Shown piece after piece: positions 51,912 through 63,831 of a DNA stretch of 64,000 nt. The notes below the pieces were generated by a model that worked only from the letters and a program-made list of their open reading frames with translations, made no database searches and was not told the origin of the DNA. The translations under genes and the position numbers were made by a program. The stretch spans positions 62,001-126,000 of the forward strand of contig JBCFAY010000003.1 of NCBI GenBank assembly GCA_038562375.1. The letters run 5' to 3'. The stretch is from JBCFAY01 sp038562375 (GTDB taxonomy: Bacteria; Bacillota; Clostridia; Christensenellales; CAG-138). Within the stretch, counting starts at the first letter, position 1; each line of letters opens with the position of its first letter.

Positions 51912-52403
51912 ATGAGCAAAAAGACAATAGCAAATGCGGCCTATGAATACAATATCGATACACCGATCGGCATTCTCACGCTGAGCGAACGGGACGGTCG
52001 AATCGTTGCGATTCGCCGCTCAATGTATGATGCTTTGCCGGAAAAAGGCACCGCGCCGACGCAGGTTTTGCAGCTCGCTCAGCAGGAGCTGAATGAATAT
52101 TTTGAAGGCGCTCGCAGGGAGTTTACCGTGCCTCTGGAATCCGGCGGAACGCCGTTTCAGAGCGCCGTTTGGGATGCGCTCCGCGCGATCCCGTATGGGA
52201 CCATCGCCTCTTACGGAGAGATCGCCAGGCGCATCGGAAAACCGCTGGCTTCCCGGGCGGTGGGCGCGGCTTGCGGCGCCAACAGGATTTTGATCATGAT
52301 CCCATGTCATCGCGTTCTAGGAGCGGACGGATCGCTGACCGGATTCGCAAGCGGGCTGGACGCGAAGAGGCGTTTACTTGAACTGGAAGGCGTCCGCGAA
52401 TAG
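51912..52403 (+). CDS. ogt: Methylated-DNA-[protein]-cysteine S-methyltransferase
   Basis: This suicide repair protein moves methyl groups from O6-methylguanine to its active-site Cys. The 163-residue product has the invariant PCHRV in MIPCHRVLGADGSLTGFASGLDAKRRLL. The upstream helix-turn-helix PFQSAVWDALRAIPYGTIASYGEIARRIG is also present. AAAGGAG precedes ATG 51912. Co-transcribed with alkA and followed by a terminator at 52606-52645. Confidence 0.95.
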   Translation: MSKKTIANAAYEYNIDTPIGILTLSERDGRIVAIRRSMYDALPEKGTAPTQVLQLAQQELNEYFEGARREFTVPLESGGTPFQSAVWDALRAIPYGTIASYGEIARRIGKPLASRAVGAACGANRILIMIPCHRVLGADGSLTGFASGLDAKRRLLELEGVRE

Positions 52404-52605
52404 CCTTGTACGGTGTTCGGAACGTGCCGATGGTCCGATGGCGGCGTATGCGCCTCCGTGCTGCCGTATGCGGGAACCGCTGCAGGTTTCCTGCCGCGTC
52501 TTCGCAGATGCTTCGTTCTGCATGATTATACTTTTTTTGATGTCGCATGGCGCCACGTCATCGTGCTGAGCATACGATTGGACTGGAATAGAACGCGCTG
52601 TTGAA
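52404..52605. other. Non-coding stretch after ogt
   Basis: About 200 bases without a credible gene. Short in-frame stretches on both strands lack ribosome sites and family patterns. Confidence 0.35.
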
Positions 52606-52645
52606 CGGCGCCCGTCAAAAAACGCGCCGGGTGCCGTGCTTTTTG
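52606..52645 (+). terminator. Rho-independent terminator downstream of ogt
   Basis: CGGCGCCCG (52606-52614) pairs with CGGGTGCCG (52628-52636, one G-T), followed by TGCTTTTTG. Confidence 0.7.
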
Positions 52646-52715
52646 CTTGCTGCCAACACCGGGCGCATCCGTCAAGTAGGCGAATTGTTCTCTTTTAAAT
52701 ATACTTAAAATCAGT

Positions 52716-52721
52716 TATAAT
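52716..52721 (+). promoter_or_regulatory. -10 box of the ftsK operon
   Basis: A perfect TATAAT in an AT-rich stretch 30 bases upstream of the ftsK start. The -35 position reads TTTTAA, a weak match. Confidence 0.55.
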
Positions 52722-52750
52722 ACATTCAATACAACTGGAAAGGAAATGGG

Positions 52751-55179
<2,429 letters not shown>

Positions 55180-55183
<4 letters not shown>

Positions 55184-56472
55184 AAAAAATAGGCATTGTT
55201 TCGCTCGGCTGCTCCAAAAACACGGTGGATACGGAGCAGATGCTCGGTTACTTAAGCGACGCCGGGTATACGCTCGTCAACGATCCTGCCGAAGCGCAGG
55301 TTTTGATCGTGAACACCTGCGGGTTTATTGCGTCTGCAAAGGAAGAATCCATCGACGCGATCTTGGAGATGGCGCAGTACAAAAAGACCGGCACGTGCGA
55401 AGTATTGGTGGCGACAGGCTGCCTGTGTGAGCGATATCGGGAGGAGCTGATCAAGGAACTCCCCGAGGTAGACCTATTCCTCGGCGTGCGCGAATATGAA
55501 ACGCTCGTCGAAAAACTCAACGCGCTTACCGGCGTAAGCGCGCGCTGCTGCACAGGTTCCAAGCGAATGTTGACGACTCCGCGGTACCGGGCGTTCCTTC
55601 GCATCGCGGACGGATGCGACAACCGCTGCACGTATTGCGCGATACCATTGATCCGAGGCGCGCGAAAGAGCGTGCCTATGGAAGAGCTGATCGCGGAAAC
55701 CGAAAGGCTCATTGCGGACGGGGTGCGCGAGCTAAGCGTCATCGCGCAGGATACGTCGGGCTACGGCGTCGACCTATACGGCAGACCGATGCTCAAGGAG
55801 CTGCTCGAGCGGCTGGACGCGCTCGACGGGATCCGCTGGATCCGCGTGCTCTATACTTATCCCAATACGGTGACTCCCGAGCTGATCGACGCGATCTATA
55901 CGAGCCGCCACATCCTGCATTACCTCGATATGCCCATACAGCATATCGAGGACGGTATGCTCCGGCGGATGAACCGGCATGGAAGCCGCGAGGATATCGA
56001 ACGGGTCATCGCGTACGTTAGGCGGAACGCCCCGGATTTTATCCTGCGAAGCACCGTGATCGTCGGATTCCCTGGTGAAACGGGGAGGGAATTTGAAGAG
56101 CTCAAGCGTTTTTTAAGCGCGCATCCGATGGACCGATTGGGCGCGTTCGGCTATTCGGCCGAAGATGGAACACCCGCCGCGAATTATGTCGGCCAGGTGG
56201 ACGAAAATGTCAAACGAAGTCGACTGGACACTCTGATGCGGCAGCAGCAGGAGATTTCGCTCAATTTGAACCGCCGGCGGGTCGGGTCGACGGTCGAGGT
56301 GCTCGTCGAAGGGAAAGACGGGAGCCTCATGATGGGCAGATCCTACGCGGAGGCGCCCGACGTGGACGGCAAGGTCTTTTTTGTCCCCTCCGCGGAACAT
56401 GAGCCCGGTGAGTTTGTCCAAGTTCGCCTGACTCGGGCGACACCCTATGATATGTTTGGAGAAGAAGTATGA
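55180..56472 (+). CDS. rimO: Ribosomal protein S12 methylthiotransferase RimO
   Basis: RimO adds a methylthio group to an Asp of ribosomal protein S12. The 430-residue product has the N-terminal UPF0004 domain with cluster cysteines in SLGCSKNTVDTE, NTCGFI and ATGCLCERY. The radical-SAM motif CX3CX2C is in GCDNRCTYCAIPLIRG, and a C-terminal TRAM domain is present. The SKNTVD signature separates it from MiaB. The GTG start overlaps the ftsK stop codon; its ribosome site lies inside ftsK (CAGGAGG). Confidence 0.95.
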
Positions 56473-57008
56473 ATCTTGCCAATAAGCTGACGCTGTTGCG
56501 CGTCGCGCTTGTGCCCGTGTTCGTGGCGAGCTTTTATCTATCCGTTGCGGGCTGGAACTATATCGCCGCCGCAATATTTGTGGGGGCATACATTACCGAT
56601 ATTCTCGATGGCCATTACGCTAGAAAGTACGGGAAGATTACGGATTTTGGAAAACTCCTGGACCCTATCGCGGATAAACTTTTGACCACCAGCGCCCTCA
56701 TCATGCTCGTCTGGTGGGGCCGGCTCTCGCCGATCATCGCGATTATCATCATAGGACGCGAGCTGATGATCAGCGGTTTCCGGCTCATTGCGCTCGACAA
56801 GGGCAAGGTGATCGCCGCAAGCCTGCTCGGCAAGATCAAAACGGTTTCCCAATGCGTGGCGATCGTATTGGTTCTGATGGAGAATCCGGTCTTTTCGCTC
56901 ATCGGCATCCCGATGGATCAGATCGCCGTTTATCTTGCTACCGCGATAACCATCTGGTCCGGAGTCGATTATGTCTATAAAAATCGCAAGATGATCAAAG
57001 CGTTTTAA
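56469..57008 (+). CDS. pgsA: CDP-diacylglycerol-glycerol-3-phosphate 3-phosphatidyltransferase
   Basis: PgsA makes phosphatidylglycerol phosphate, the committed step to anionic phospholipids. The 179-residue membrane protein starts MNLANKLTLLRVALVP and contains the CDP-alcohol phosphotransferase signature. This reads DILDGHYARKYG, with the second half FGKLLDPIADK holding the further two Asp. It overlaps rimO by four bases. The rimO-pgsA-cinA-recA order is a familiar Firmicutes arrangement. Confidence 0.96.
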   Translation: MNLANKLTLLRVALVPVFVASFYLSVAGWNYIAAAIFVGAYITDILDGHYARKYGKITDFGKLLDPIADKLLTTSALIMLVWWGRLSPIIAIIIIGRELMISGFRLIALDKGKVIAASLLGKIKTVSQCVAIVLVLMENPVFSLIGIPMDQIAVYLATAITIWSGVDYVYKNRKMIKAF

Positions 57009-57031
57009 ACGCTTTTAGGAGAATTCAAAGT

Positions 57032-58258
57032 ATGACCGCATTAATCATCAGCGTTGGCACGGAACTGCTCATGGGACAGGTACTCAATACGGACGCGAAG
57101 TTCATCGCGCAGCATCTCGCACAGCTCGGCATCAACCTTTATTATCAGCTCACCGTCGGCGATAATTCCGACCGATTGTACGCTGCGATCAAGGACGGTC
57201 TGGAGCATTCGGACATCGTGATACTGACGGGCGGCCTCGGGCCCACAGCGGACGATCTGACAAAGGAAACCGCCGCGAAGGTGATGGGTAAAACGCTTGA
57301 GTATGACGAGGCTTCCCTCGAGATTCTCAAGCAAAGGTTTAAGGCCTTCCACAGCAATATGACGCCGAACAACCTCAAGCAGGCGATGTTCCCGAAGGAC
57401 TCCATCATTTTACCCAATCCGAACGGCACGGCTCCCGGCTGCATCATGGAGCGGGACGGCAAAGCCGTCGTCATGCTGCCCGGGCCGCCGCGCGAGCTTT
57501 TCCCGATGTTCGTGAACTCCGTAATGCCGTATCTTGAAAAGCGCAGCGACTGCGTGCTGTACTCGCATGTGCTTCGGATTTTCGGCGTTGGGGAATCGAC
57601 GATCGAGCATAAGCTCAAGGATTTGATCGAGGCGCAGACCAACCCTACGATCGCGCCGTATGCGCTTACGGGCGAGGCGACGCTGCGCATCACGGCGCGC
57701 TGTAAGAACGCCGAGGAGGCCGAGCGGACCATGGCGCCCGTGCTGCGGGAAATTCGCGATCGGCTGGGCGATACGATCTATTCGATCGACGATGAGCCGC
57801 TGGAGGTCGTCTGCTCAAAGCTTTTAATTAAAAAGGCCGCCACTCTGGCCGTTTGCGAGAGCTGCACGGGCGGATTGCTCGCATCGACGCTCGTGAGCGT
57901 GCCGGGAAGCTCCAAATACTTCCTCGAGGGCATGGTGACATATTCAAACGCCGCCAAGGAGCGCCTCGGGGTGCAGCGTTCCACTTTGGAGCGCTATGGC
58001 GCGGTCAGCGAGCAGACGGCCTGCGAAATGGCCAAGAACATCCTGGAGCAAAGCGGTGCGGATTACGCGATTTCAACGACAGGCATCGCGGGACCGGACG
58101 GCGGCAGCGAGGAAAAGCCGGTAGGCACGGTATACATCGGGCTTTGCGATAAGGACGGTGCGGTCGCTTATAAGCGCAGCCTCACGGGGGATCGGGAAAG
58201 GATACGCTACACGAGCGTCCTTCATGCGCTCGATCTGTTAAGAAGGAAATTGCTCTAA
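57032..58258 (+). CDS. cinA: CinA-family protein (ADP-ribose pyrophosphatase / nicotinamide-nucleotide amidase)
   Basis: The 408-residue protein joins an N-terminal MoaB-like COG1058 domain (SVGTELLMGQVLNTDAKFIAQHLAQLGI, TGGLGPTADDLTKE, VVMLPGPPREL) to a C-terminal amidase domain. The latter shows LAVCESCTGGLLAS, VPGSSKYFLEGMVTYSN and TTGIAGPDGGSEEKPVGTVYIG. Such proteins recycle nicotinamide mononucleotide, and in naturally competent species cinA is co-induced with recA. AGGAG precedes ATG 57032. It is 42 bases from recA. Confidence 0.95.
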   Translation: MTALIISVGTELLMGQVLNTDAKFIAQHLAQLGINLYYQLTVGDNSDRLYAAIKDGLEHSDIVILTGGLGPTADDLTKETAAKVMGKTLEYDEASLEILKQRFKAFHSNMTPNNLKQAMFPKDSIILPNPNGTAPGCIMERDGKAVVMLPGPPRELFPMFVNSVMPYLEKRSDCVLYSHVLRIFGVGESTIEHKLKDLIEAQTNPTIAPYALTGEATLRITARCKNAEEAERTMAPVLREIRDRLGDTIYSIDDEPLEVVCSKLLIKKAATLAVCESCTGGLLASTLVSVPGSSKYFLEGMVTYSNAAKERLGVQRSTLERYGAVSEQTACEMAKNILEQSGADYAISTTGIAGPDGGSEEKPVGTVYIGLCDKDGAVAYKRSLTGDRERIRYTSVLHALDLLRRKLL

Positions 58259-58300
58259 CGCGGCGAACAAATGCTTTAATAACGTAGGAGGATGTCAGGG

Positions 58301-59374
58301 ATGCAGAAGGATGGGGAAATGGTGAGGCGTACGGATAATTCCGCCGAAAAAGAACGCGCGCTGGGAATCGCCTTAAGCCAGATTGAAAAGCAGTTCGGCA
58401 AGGGAGCCATCATGAAGCTAGGCGACATGTCGAGCAAGATTCACGTATCGACAATTCCGACCGGCTGTCTGGAGCTTGATTTTGCGCTGGGCGTCGGCGG
58501 TGTGCCGCGCGGCAGGATCATCGAGATCTACGGGCCGGAATCCTCCGGTAAAACGACGGTTGCTCTGCATCTGATCGCGGAGGCGCAGAAGCTCGGCGGA
58601 GCGGCCGCGTTTATCGACGCGGAGCATGCGCTCGATCCGGTGTATGCGAAAAACCTGGGCGTGGATGTGGACGAGCTCTACATCTCGCAGCCGGATACGG
58701 GCGAGCAGGCGCTGGATATCACGGAAGCTCTGGTGCGCAGCGGCGCGATCGACGTTATCGTGATCGATTCCGTCGCGGCGCTCGTCCCAAAGGCCGAAAT
58801 AGAAGGGGATATGGGAGACTCGCACGTCGGTCTGCAGGCGCGCCTGATGTCCCAGGCGTTGCGGAAGCTTGCCGGCGTAACGAGCAAGTCCAACACCATC
58901 GTGGTTTTCATCAACCAGCTCCGCGAAAAAGTCGGCGTGATGTTCGGCAACCCGGAGACGACTACGGGCGGCAAGGCTTTGAAGTTCTATGCCTCGATCC
59001 GTATGGATGTGCGCAGGATCGATACGCTCAAGAACGGCAACGATCCCATCGGAAACCGCACGCGCATCAAGGTCGTCAAGAATAAGGTTGCGCCGCCGTT
59101 TAGGACCGCCGAATTCGATATCATATACGGAGAGGGCATTTCCCGCGAAGGTTCGATCCTCGATCTGGCCGTCGCGAAGAAGATCATCGCCAAGACCGGC
59201 GCGTGGTATTCCTACGGCGATCTTCGTATGGCGCAGGGCAGGGACAACGCGCGACTTTTCCTCAAGGACAACCGCGAGCTCTGCGCTGAGATCGAAGCGA
59301 AGCTCCGGGCGGAGCTCGCTGCTTCTCAGGAAGCTGTTTCCGGGAATGCAGACGATTCGGATTATTCCGAATGA
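58301..59374 (+). CDS. recA: Recombinase RecA
   Basis: RecA forms filaments on single-stranded DNA for recombination and SOS induction. The 357-residue product has Walker A GPESSGKTT, AAFIDAEHALDPVYA, Walker B VIVIDSVAAL, DNA-binding loops L1 and L2 (GDSHVGLQARLMSQALRK; NQLREKVGVMFGNPETTTGG) and an acidic C-terminal tail. I prefer ATG 58301, nine bases after AGGAGG, over ATG 58292 that adjoins the site. No SOS box was recognised upstream. No recX follows. Confidence 0.97.
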   Translation: MQKDGEMVRRTDNSAEKERALGIALSQIEKQFGKGAIMKLGDMSSKIHVSTIPTGCLELDFALGVGGVPRGRIIEIYGPESSGKTTVALHLIAEAQKLGGAAAFIDAEHALDPVYAKNLGVDVDELYISQPDTGEQALDITEALVRSGAIDVIVIDSVAALVPKAEIEGDMGDSHVGLQARLMSQALRKLAGVTSKSNTIVVFINQLREKVGVMFGNPETTTGGKALKFYASIRMDVRRIDTLKNGNDPIGNRTRIKVVKNKVAPPFRTAEFDIIYGEGISREGSILDLAVAKKIIAKTGAWYSYGDLRMAQGRDNARLFLKDNRELCAEIEAKLRAELAASQEAVSGNADDSDYSE

Positions 59375-59781
59375 TCGATATTTGTTAGGGAATTGATGCC
59401 CGATCGTCGTGGGCGCCTTCAGAACGCCTATGCTGCGAATCCTTCAAGGACATGCATGCCGACCATTGGTTGCGACTGCGGTGCAAGAAGGATCGCTTCC
59501 GACGATCGGGCTTATTTCGTCCGGTTGGGAAGAACAAAGGCTTAATTATCGTCTGGAATACCTCGCAATTGCGCGGACCCTGAATGATGGCGATAGAAAT
59601 ATCGTAATTATGCCGATCGATTATGGTTCACAGAACGGCGGGATCCGGCTTTAATACCGGCAAACTCAATTGAAATCCGGCTGCCATAAGCCTGGACACC
59701 GAGCAATCCACGGATCATGAGGATGCCGCCAGCCACAGCAGGCATTCGGTTGCTATGGCTGGCGCCCACACAACATATGTA
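59375..59781. other. Non-coding stretch after recA
   Basis: About 400 bases with only short unlikely reading frames (one of 81 codons from 59409 lacks a good ribosome site). A stem GCCAGCCA/TGGCTGGC (59728-59763) near its end may be the recA terminator; its loop is 20 bases and no T-run follows. Confidence 0.4.
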
Positions 59782-59810
59782 TTGACACCGTGCTCTTGTT
59801 GTGATAGTTT
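59782..59810 (+). promoter_or_regulatory. Candidate upstream promoter of the second accessory locus
   Basis: TTGACA (59782-59787) and TAGTTT (59805-59810) are 17 bases apart. A leader of about 500 bases to the Isf gene would follow, with lower GC than its neighbours. Confidence 0.5.
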
Positions 59811-60034
59811 AACTGTGTGCAAAACCAAACGTATTCACAAAGTTTACTCGGAACCGAGAGATGTGTTGTCAATTCGTAGCGGTAGATTTAGAAATCATTC
59901 GTGAAACAGCATTTTTGAACAGCTTGCCTGCTAAAATGGCAAAGCAAACAATATGTATCTGGACGAAAACGCGCCGTAATGCAGAGTGGAATAGCCGAAC
60001 CCGAGGGCATATTTTTAGAATACCCCTAGTAGAA

Positions 60035-60099
60035 TGTAACATGCAGGTTAGAAACCATTATAATCTGAGAAATTGTTTTAATTGAGTATGTAACATGCA
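60035..60099 (+). promoter_or_regulatory. Promoter flanked by two TGTAACATGCA repeats
   Basis: TATAAT (60059-60064) lies 17 bases after GTAACA (60036-60041), a fair -35 box. The identical 11-base repeat TGTAACATGCA occurs at 60035-60045, over the -35 box, and at 60089-60099, downstream of the start. Copies 54 bases apart on both sides of a promoter are typical of looping or paired repressor sites. A related ACATGCAACATGC lies near 61088, before the ATPase gene. Confidence 0.5.
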
Positions 60100-60314
60100 A
60101 CTTATAAATGGTAAACCCGTAAGGTCAAGGTTGTAAAAAAGTGAATGGAACAAGCTCTGTCCGATATATATGGTAACTTTGATCGAGCATTGGTCCGGTT
60201 TTGAGGCGGAATGTGTTTTGTGCAATACTGCGTAGTGTTCGCGATATTGTTGGATCCTGAGCATCATCAGAACATTTTGCAGTTTTGAAAGAGCAAAAAC
60301 TGGAGGGGAATCGT

Positions 60315-61049
60315 ATGGGAAACAGCAATGACGTGTCGGTGCATATCCTTGGTGTTAGCGGTAGCCCGCAAAACGGCGCAACGAAGTATAGCGTGCAGGA
60401 ATCTTTGAAGGCCGCACAGGAGATCGGCGGCGTTACGACGGATTTCGTTGACCTTAGGGGAATGAAAATCAACTTCTGCATCCATTGCAATCGCTGCGTT
60501 AAGGAAGGAGTGCAGTATTGTCCCTCCTTCAACGGCAAGGACGATATGACGCTGGAGCTGTATCAGCGGATCGTTGCCGCTGATGGGTTGATATTCGGCT
60601 CGCCGGTTTACCAGATGACGCTTTCCGGACAATTGCAGACTTTCATTAACCGCTTGCGTCCAATCGCTCCGCTCTATGCCAAAGGACACTGGGCGACAAG
60701 GGTCGGCGGAGCTATCGCTGTGGGCGGAACGCGCCACGGCGGGCAGGAGACAACGCTGGAAACGATCAACAACTTTTTCCTCTGCACCGGCATGGTAAAT
60801 GTCAGCGGTGGAATCTTCGCCTACAACGGAGGATCCATTTGGTCACAGAACCGCAAGGCGGAAGGTGCGAGCGAGGATACAACCGGCATGGGGACGGTTC
60901 GCGTCCTTGGCAGACGCGTAGCATATATGGCTAAAATACTCAAATCCGGCGCTGAATCGCTGAGCAATTATTACAGCCCTTCGCTGTTTACCGGTGTCAT
61001 ACCGGAGGAAGACACAAAGGAAAGAAAAGAGAAATTCATCGGTGATTGA
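60315..61049 (+). CDS. Iron-sulfur flavoprotein (Isf-type FMN reductase family), copy 3
   Basis: This 244-residue relative of the flavoproteins at 4542 and 9416 has HILGVSGSPQNGATKYSV (FMN loop) and a cluster motif CX2CX2CX7C at Cys55, Cys58, Cys61 and Cys69, one residue longer than in the other two. It also has GSPVYQMTLSGQLQTFINRLRP and VGGTRHGGQETTLETINNFF. A C-terminal tail of about 30 residues (SNYYSPSLFTGVIPEEDTKERKEK) is absent from copies 1 and 2. GGAGGGG precedes ATG 60315. It leads a locus with a BMP-type ATPase and lipoprotein. The repeated pairing suggests a functional link with the imported compound. Confidence 0.82.
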   Translation: MGNSNDVSVHILGVSGSPQNGATKYSVQESLKAAQEIGGVTTDFVDLRGMKINFCIHCNRCVKEGVQYCPSFNGKDDMTLELYQRIVAADGLIFGSPVYQMTLSGQLQTFINRLRPIAPLYAKGHWATRVGGAIAVGGTRHGGQETTLETINNFFLCTGMVNVSGGIFAYNGGSIWSQNRKAEGASEDTTGMGTVRVLGRRVAYMAKILKSGAESLSNYYSPSLFTGVIPEEDTKERKEKFIGD

Positions 61050-61166
61050 CTTGTACCGCTCTTAGAGCTTTTAGCTTGGCTGAACTTACATGCAACATGC
61101 GATCTTTCGCGACTAAGCCGGGCGCCGTTTTGTTCGATCGCTTACAGCAGCGCGTGAGGTAAAACT

Positions 61167-62705
61167 ATGATAAAAAACGAATGTCTGTTGGAAACCAGAA
61201 ATATTACCAAGAGATTCCCGGGCGTGTTGGCAAACAATAACATCTGTCTCAAGATCAACAAGGGCGAAATCCATGCGCTTCTGGGCGAAAACGGAGCGGG
61301 CAAATCAACGCTGATGAACGTATTATACGGCCTGTATCAGCCGCAGTCCGGCCAGATTATGCTGGACGGCTGCGAGGTATGCATCGAATCGCCCAAACAT
61401 GCGCTGGAGTTGGGGATCGGGATGATCCATCAGAATTTCATGCTTATCCCGAATCTGACGGTGCTCGAGAACGTCATCCTCGGTCTTCCTTCAAAAAAGC
61501 CGCCGTTTTTGCAGCTTGAACAGGTACGCGCCGAAGTCAAGCAACTTTTCGAACAATACAATTTTGAGATCCGCCTGGACGATAAGATCCGGGATCTATC
61601 CGTTGGCGAACAGCAGCGGGTGGAAATCATCAAGGCCCTATACCGAAAGACCAACCTGTTGATCCTCGACGAGCCGACGGCGGTACTGACGCCACAGGAG
61701 ACGGTCGAATTGTTCCGCGTATTAAAGGAGCTGAAGGCGAAAGGAAATTCGATCATCTTTATCTCCCATAAAATCGAAGAGGTGCTGGAAATCAGCGACC
61801 GGATCACAATTCTGCGCGACGGCGAAGTGATCGATACGTTTCCGACCGCCAATGCGACGAGGGAAACGCTTGCTAAGCTCATGGTCGGCCGCGAAATCTC
61901 GTTAAAGCTTGATAAGCCTGCGAAAGAGCCCGGCGAGATCTGCCTTGAAATTTTGAATGTGAACATGAAGGATGCATCTGGCCGCCAGGTGCTCAACGAC
62001 GTGTGTTTGGCCGTACGCAGCGGCGAAATTGTAGGCATCGCAGGCGTCGACGGGAACGGACAGGATGAGCTGGCGTTCGCGCTCAGCGGGCTTGCCAAGG
62101 CAGCGAGCGGAAGCATCAGGATGAACGGCGTCGAGGTTTGCGGCCTTAAACCGCAGCAGGTCCTGGAAAAGGAGTTTGCACATATCCCGGCCAACCGTAT
62201 CAGAGACGGCATGGTCAGGGAATTCACGATTTCGGAGAATCTGATATTCCATAATCACAGCAAGCGCGCCTTCGACCGATTCGGCTTTTTAAAGCTCAAG
62301 GCGATCGAACAGTACTCAAAAGAGAAAATCAGAGATTTTGACATTCGCACGCCGGGACCAAATGTTTTAGCGGATCATCTTTCGGGGGGAAATCAGCAAA
62401 AGGTCGTGATCGCACGGGAATTCAGCCGTTCGCCGCGCATTTTGCTGGTCGTTCAGCCCACCCGCGGGCTTGACATCGGCGCCAAGGAATTCGTCCATAA
62501 GGAGATCCTCAGGCAAAGGCAGCAAGGCGCGGCGATACTGATCATTTCAACCGATCTGGAGGAGGTTAGGGCTCTTTCGGACCGGCTTGCGGTGATATAC
62601 AAGGGAAGCATCGTCGGGGTCGTCGATCCGGAGACGACAGCGGTCGATGAAATCGGCCTGATGATGGCCGGCATTAAAAGCGCGGACAAAGGTGGTGATC
62701 AATAA
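61167..62705 (+). CDS. BMP/nucleoside-type ABC transporter ATP-binding protein, second locus
   Basis: This 512-residue double-domain ATPase parallels the one at 10020-11531. Domain 1 has Walker A GENGAGKST, signature LSVGEQQRVEI and Walker B LLILDEPTAV. Domain 2 has a degenerate Walker A GVDGNGQDE, signature LSGGNQQKVVIAREF and VQPTRGLDIGAKEFV. A GAGG site lies upstream of the ATG. The order here is Isf-ATPase-lipoprotein rather than lipoprotein-Isf-ATPase, so the second locus is not a simple recent copy. The permeases are expected beyond the window. Confidence 0.9.
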   Translation: MIKNECLLETRNITKRFPGVLANNNICLKINKGEIHALLGENGAGKSTLMNVLYGLYQPQSGQIMLDGCEVCIESPKHALELGIGMIHQNFMLIPNLTVLENVILGLPSKKPPFLQLEQVRAEVKQLFEQYNFEIRLDDKIRDLSVGEQQRVEIIKALYRKTNLLILDEPTAVLTPQETVELFRVLKELKAKGNSIIFISHKIEEVLEISDRITILRDGEVIDTFPTANATRETLAKLMVGREISLKLDKPAKEPGEICLEILNVNMKDASGRQVLNDVCLAVRSGEIVGIAGVDGNGQDELAFALSGLAKAASGSIRMNGVEVCGLKPQQVLEKEFAHIPANRIRDGMVREFTISENLIFHNHSKRAFDRFGFLKLKAIEQYSKEKIRDFDIRTPGPNVLADHLSGGNQQKVVIAREFSRSPRILLVVQPTRGLDIGAKEFVHKEILRQRQQGAAILIISTDLEEVRALSDRLAVIYKGSIVGVVDPETTAVDEIGLMMAGIKSADKGGDQ

Positions 62706-62784
62706 CTTCAATTTGTATTATCGATGCCCACGATAAAATGAAGTTCAAATCAAATTTACTTTAAGGAGGATAACGAGGATAATT

Positions 62785-63831
62785 ATGAAGAAATTTAGCA
62801 AATCACTATTGGCGTTTTTACTGGTTCTGACGATGCTTGCGGCAACCGCCTGCGCGACCACCCAGCCGACCGATTCGGCCACCGATGCTCCCGTTGCCAC
62901 AAACGCGCCCACAAGCGCCGAGCCGACGGCCGAGCCGCAGAAAGAAGTCAAAATCGCCGTCGTATTCCCCGGTTCCATACAGGATATGGGCTGGAATCAA
63001 AGCGGATACGAAGCGGTGCAGCAGCTCCAGGCGCAGGGTCTGACCGTCAGCTATCAGGAAAACGTCGATACCTCCGCCCTGAGGGACGTCCTCAGGAGCT
63101 ATGCCTCCGAGGGCTATGATCTGGTTATCGGCCATGACCTGATGTTCACGGATACGGTCGTTGAAGTCGCGGCCGAGTTCCCCGACGTCTGGTTCGGAAT
63201 TTCCGGCGGCGTTAAGGACGCGGCCAATGTCGTGTCGGTTGGCGGCACCAACTGGGAGTCCGCCTATCTCGCGGGGGCGCTTGCAGGCCAGGTCACCAAG
63301 ACGAATAAGCTCGGCATCATCATGGCGGGCGAAGGCGATATCGCCAGCAAGATGGCGAAAGCCTTCGAGCTGGGCGCACAGGTTTATAACCCGAACGCGG
63401 TGGTCACCGACGCGTATACCGGCAGCTGGAACGATTCCGTCAAGGCTAAGGAGATCGTGCTTGCCATGGCGAAGGACGGCATCGACATCGTGCTGACGCA
63501 GGCCGGCCAGTCCAACGTCGGCGCGATCGAGGGAGCTCAGGAAGTCGGCATTCTGGCGATCGGCGCCCCGTCGGATATGCATGAACTTGCTCCGGATACG
63601 GTCATCGCGAGCGTGCTGGTTCCCGCCGGGGCGATGGTCCTCAACATCGTAGATATGTTCCAGAAAGGCGCGCTTGAGGGTAAGACCTACATTCTCGGCG
63701 TAGCCGAAGGCGCAGAGGATCTGTCCCCCTATTACAACTTTGAGGATAAGCTGTCCCAGGAAATCAAGGACAACGTCCAGAAAGTCAGACAGCTTCTCGT
63801 GGAAAAAAAGGTTCCTGATCCCGTAGCGTAA
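62785..63831 (+). CDS. BMP family substrate-binding lipoprotein, copy 2
   Basis: This 348-residue extracellular receptor has a signal peptide (KFSKSLLAFLLVLTMLA) ending in ATAC, with the lipid-anchored Cys near residue 23. A Thr/Pro/Ala spacer follows, then a BMP domain starting VKIAVVFPGSIQDMGWNQSGYEAV. It has SAYLAGALAGQVTKTNKLGIIMAGEGD and GSWNDSVKAKEIVLAMAKDGIDIVLTQAGQ. It is clearly diverged from copy 1 (8200-9306), so ligands may differ. AAGGAGG lies 16 bases upstream with a closer GAGG. It probably binds a nucleoside-like compound by family. Confidence 0.88.
   Translation: MKKFSKSLLAFLLVLTMLAATACATTQPTDSATDAPVATNAPTSAEPTAEPQKEVKIAVVFPGSIQDMGWNQSGYEAVQQLQAQGLTVSYQENVDTSALRDVLRSYASEGYDLVIGHDLMFTDTVVEVAAEFPDVWFGISGGVKDAANVVSVGGTNWESAYLAGALAGQVTKTNKLGIIMAGEGDIASKMAKAFELGAQVYNPNAVVTDAYTGSWNDSVKAKEIVLAMAKDGIDIVLTQAGQSNVGAIEGAQEVGILAIGAPSDMHELAPDTVIASVLVPAGAMVLNIVDMFQKGALEGKTYILGVAEGAEDLSPYYNFEDKLSQEIKDNVQKVRQLLVEKKVPDPVA

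Noticed and set aside
59409..59654. 81-codon frame after recA, possible recX remnant
   Set aside because: No RecX-like helical repeat pattern, no ribosome site, mixed composition; treated as non-coding.
59861..60085. 74-codon frame in the leader of the second accessory locus
   Set aside because: It spans the candidate promoter and the TGTAACATGCA repeats, lacks a ribosome site and has no family pattern.
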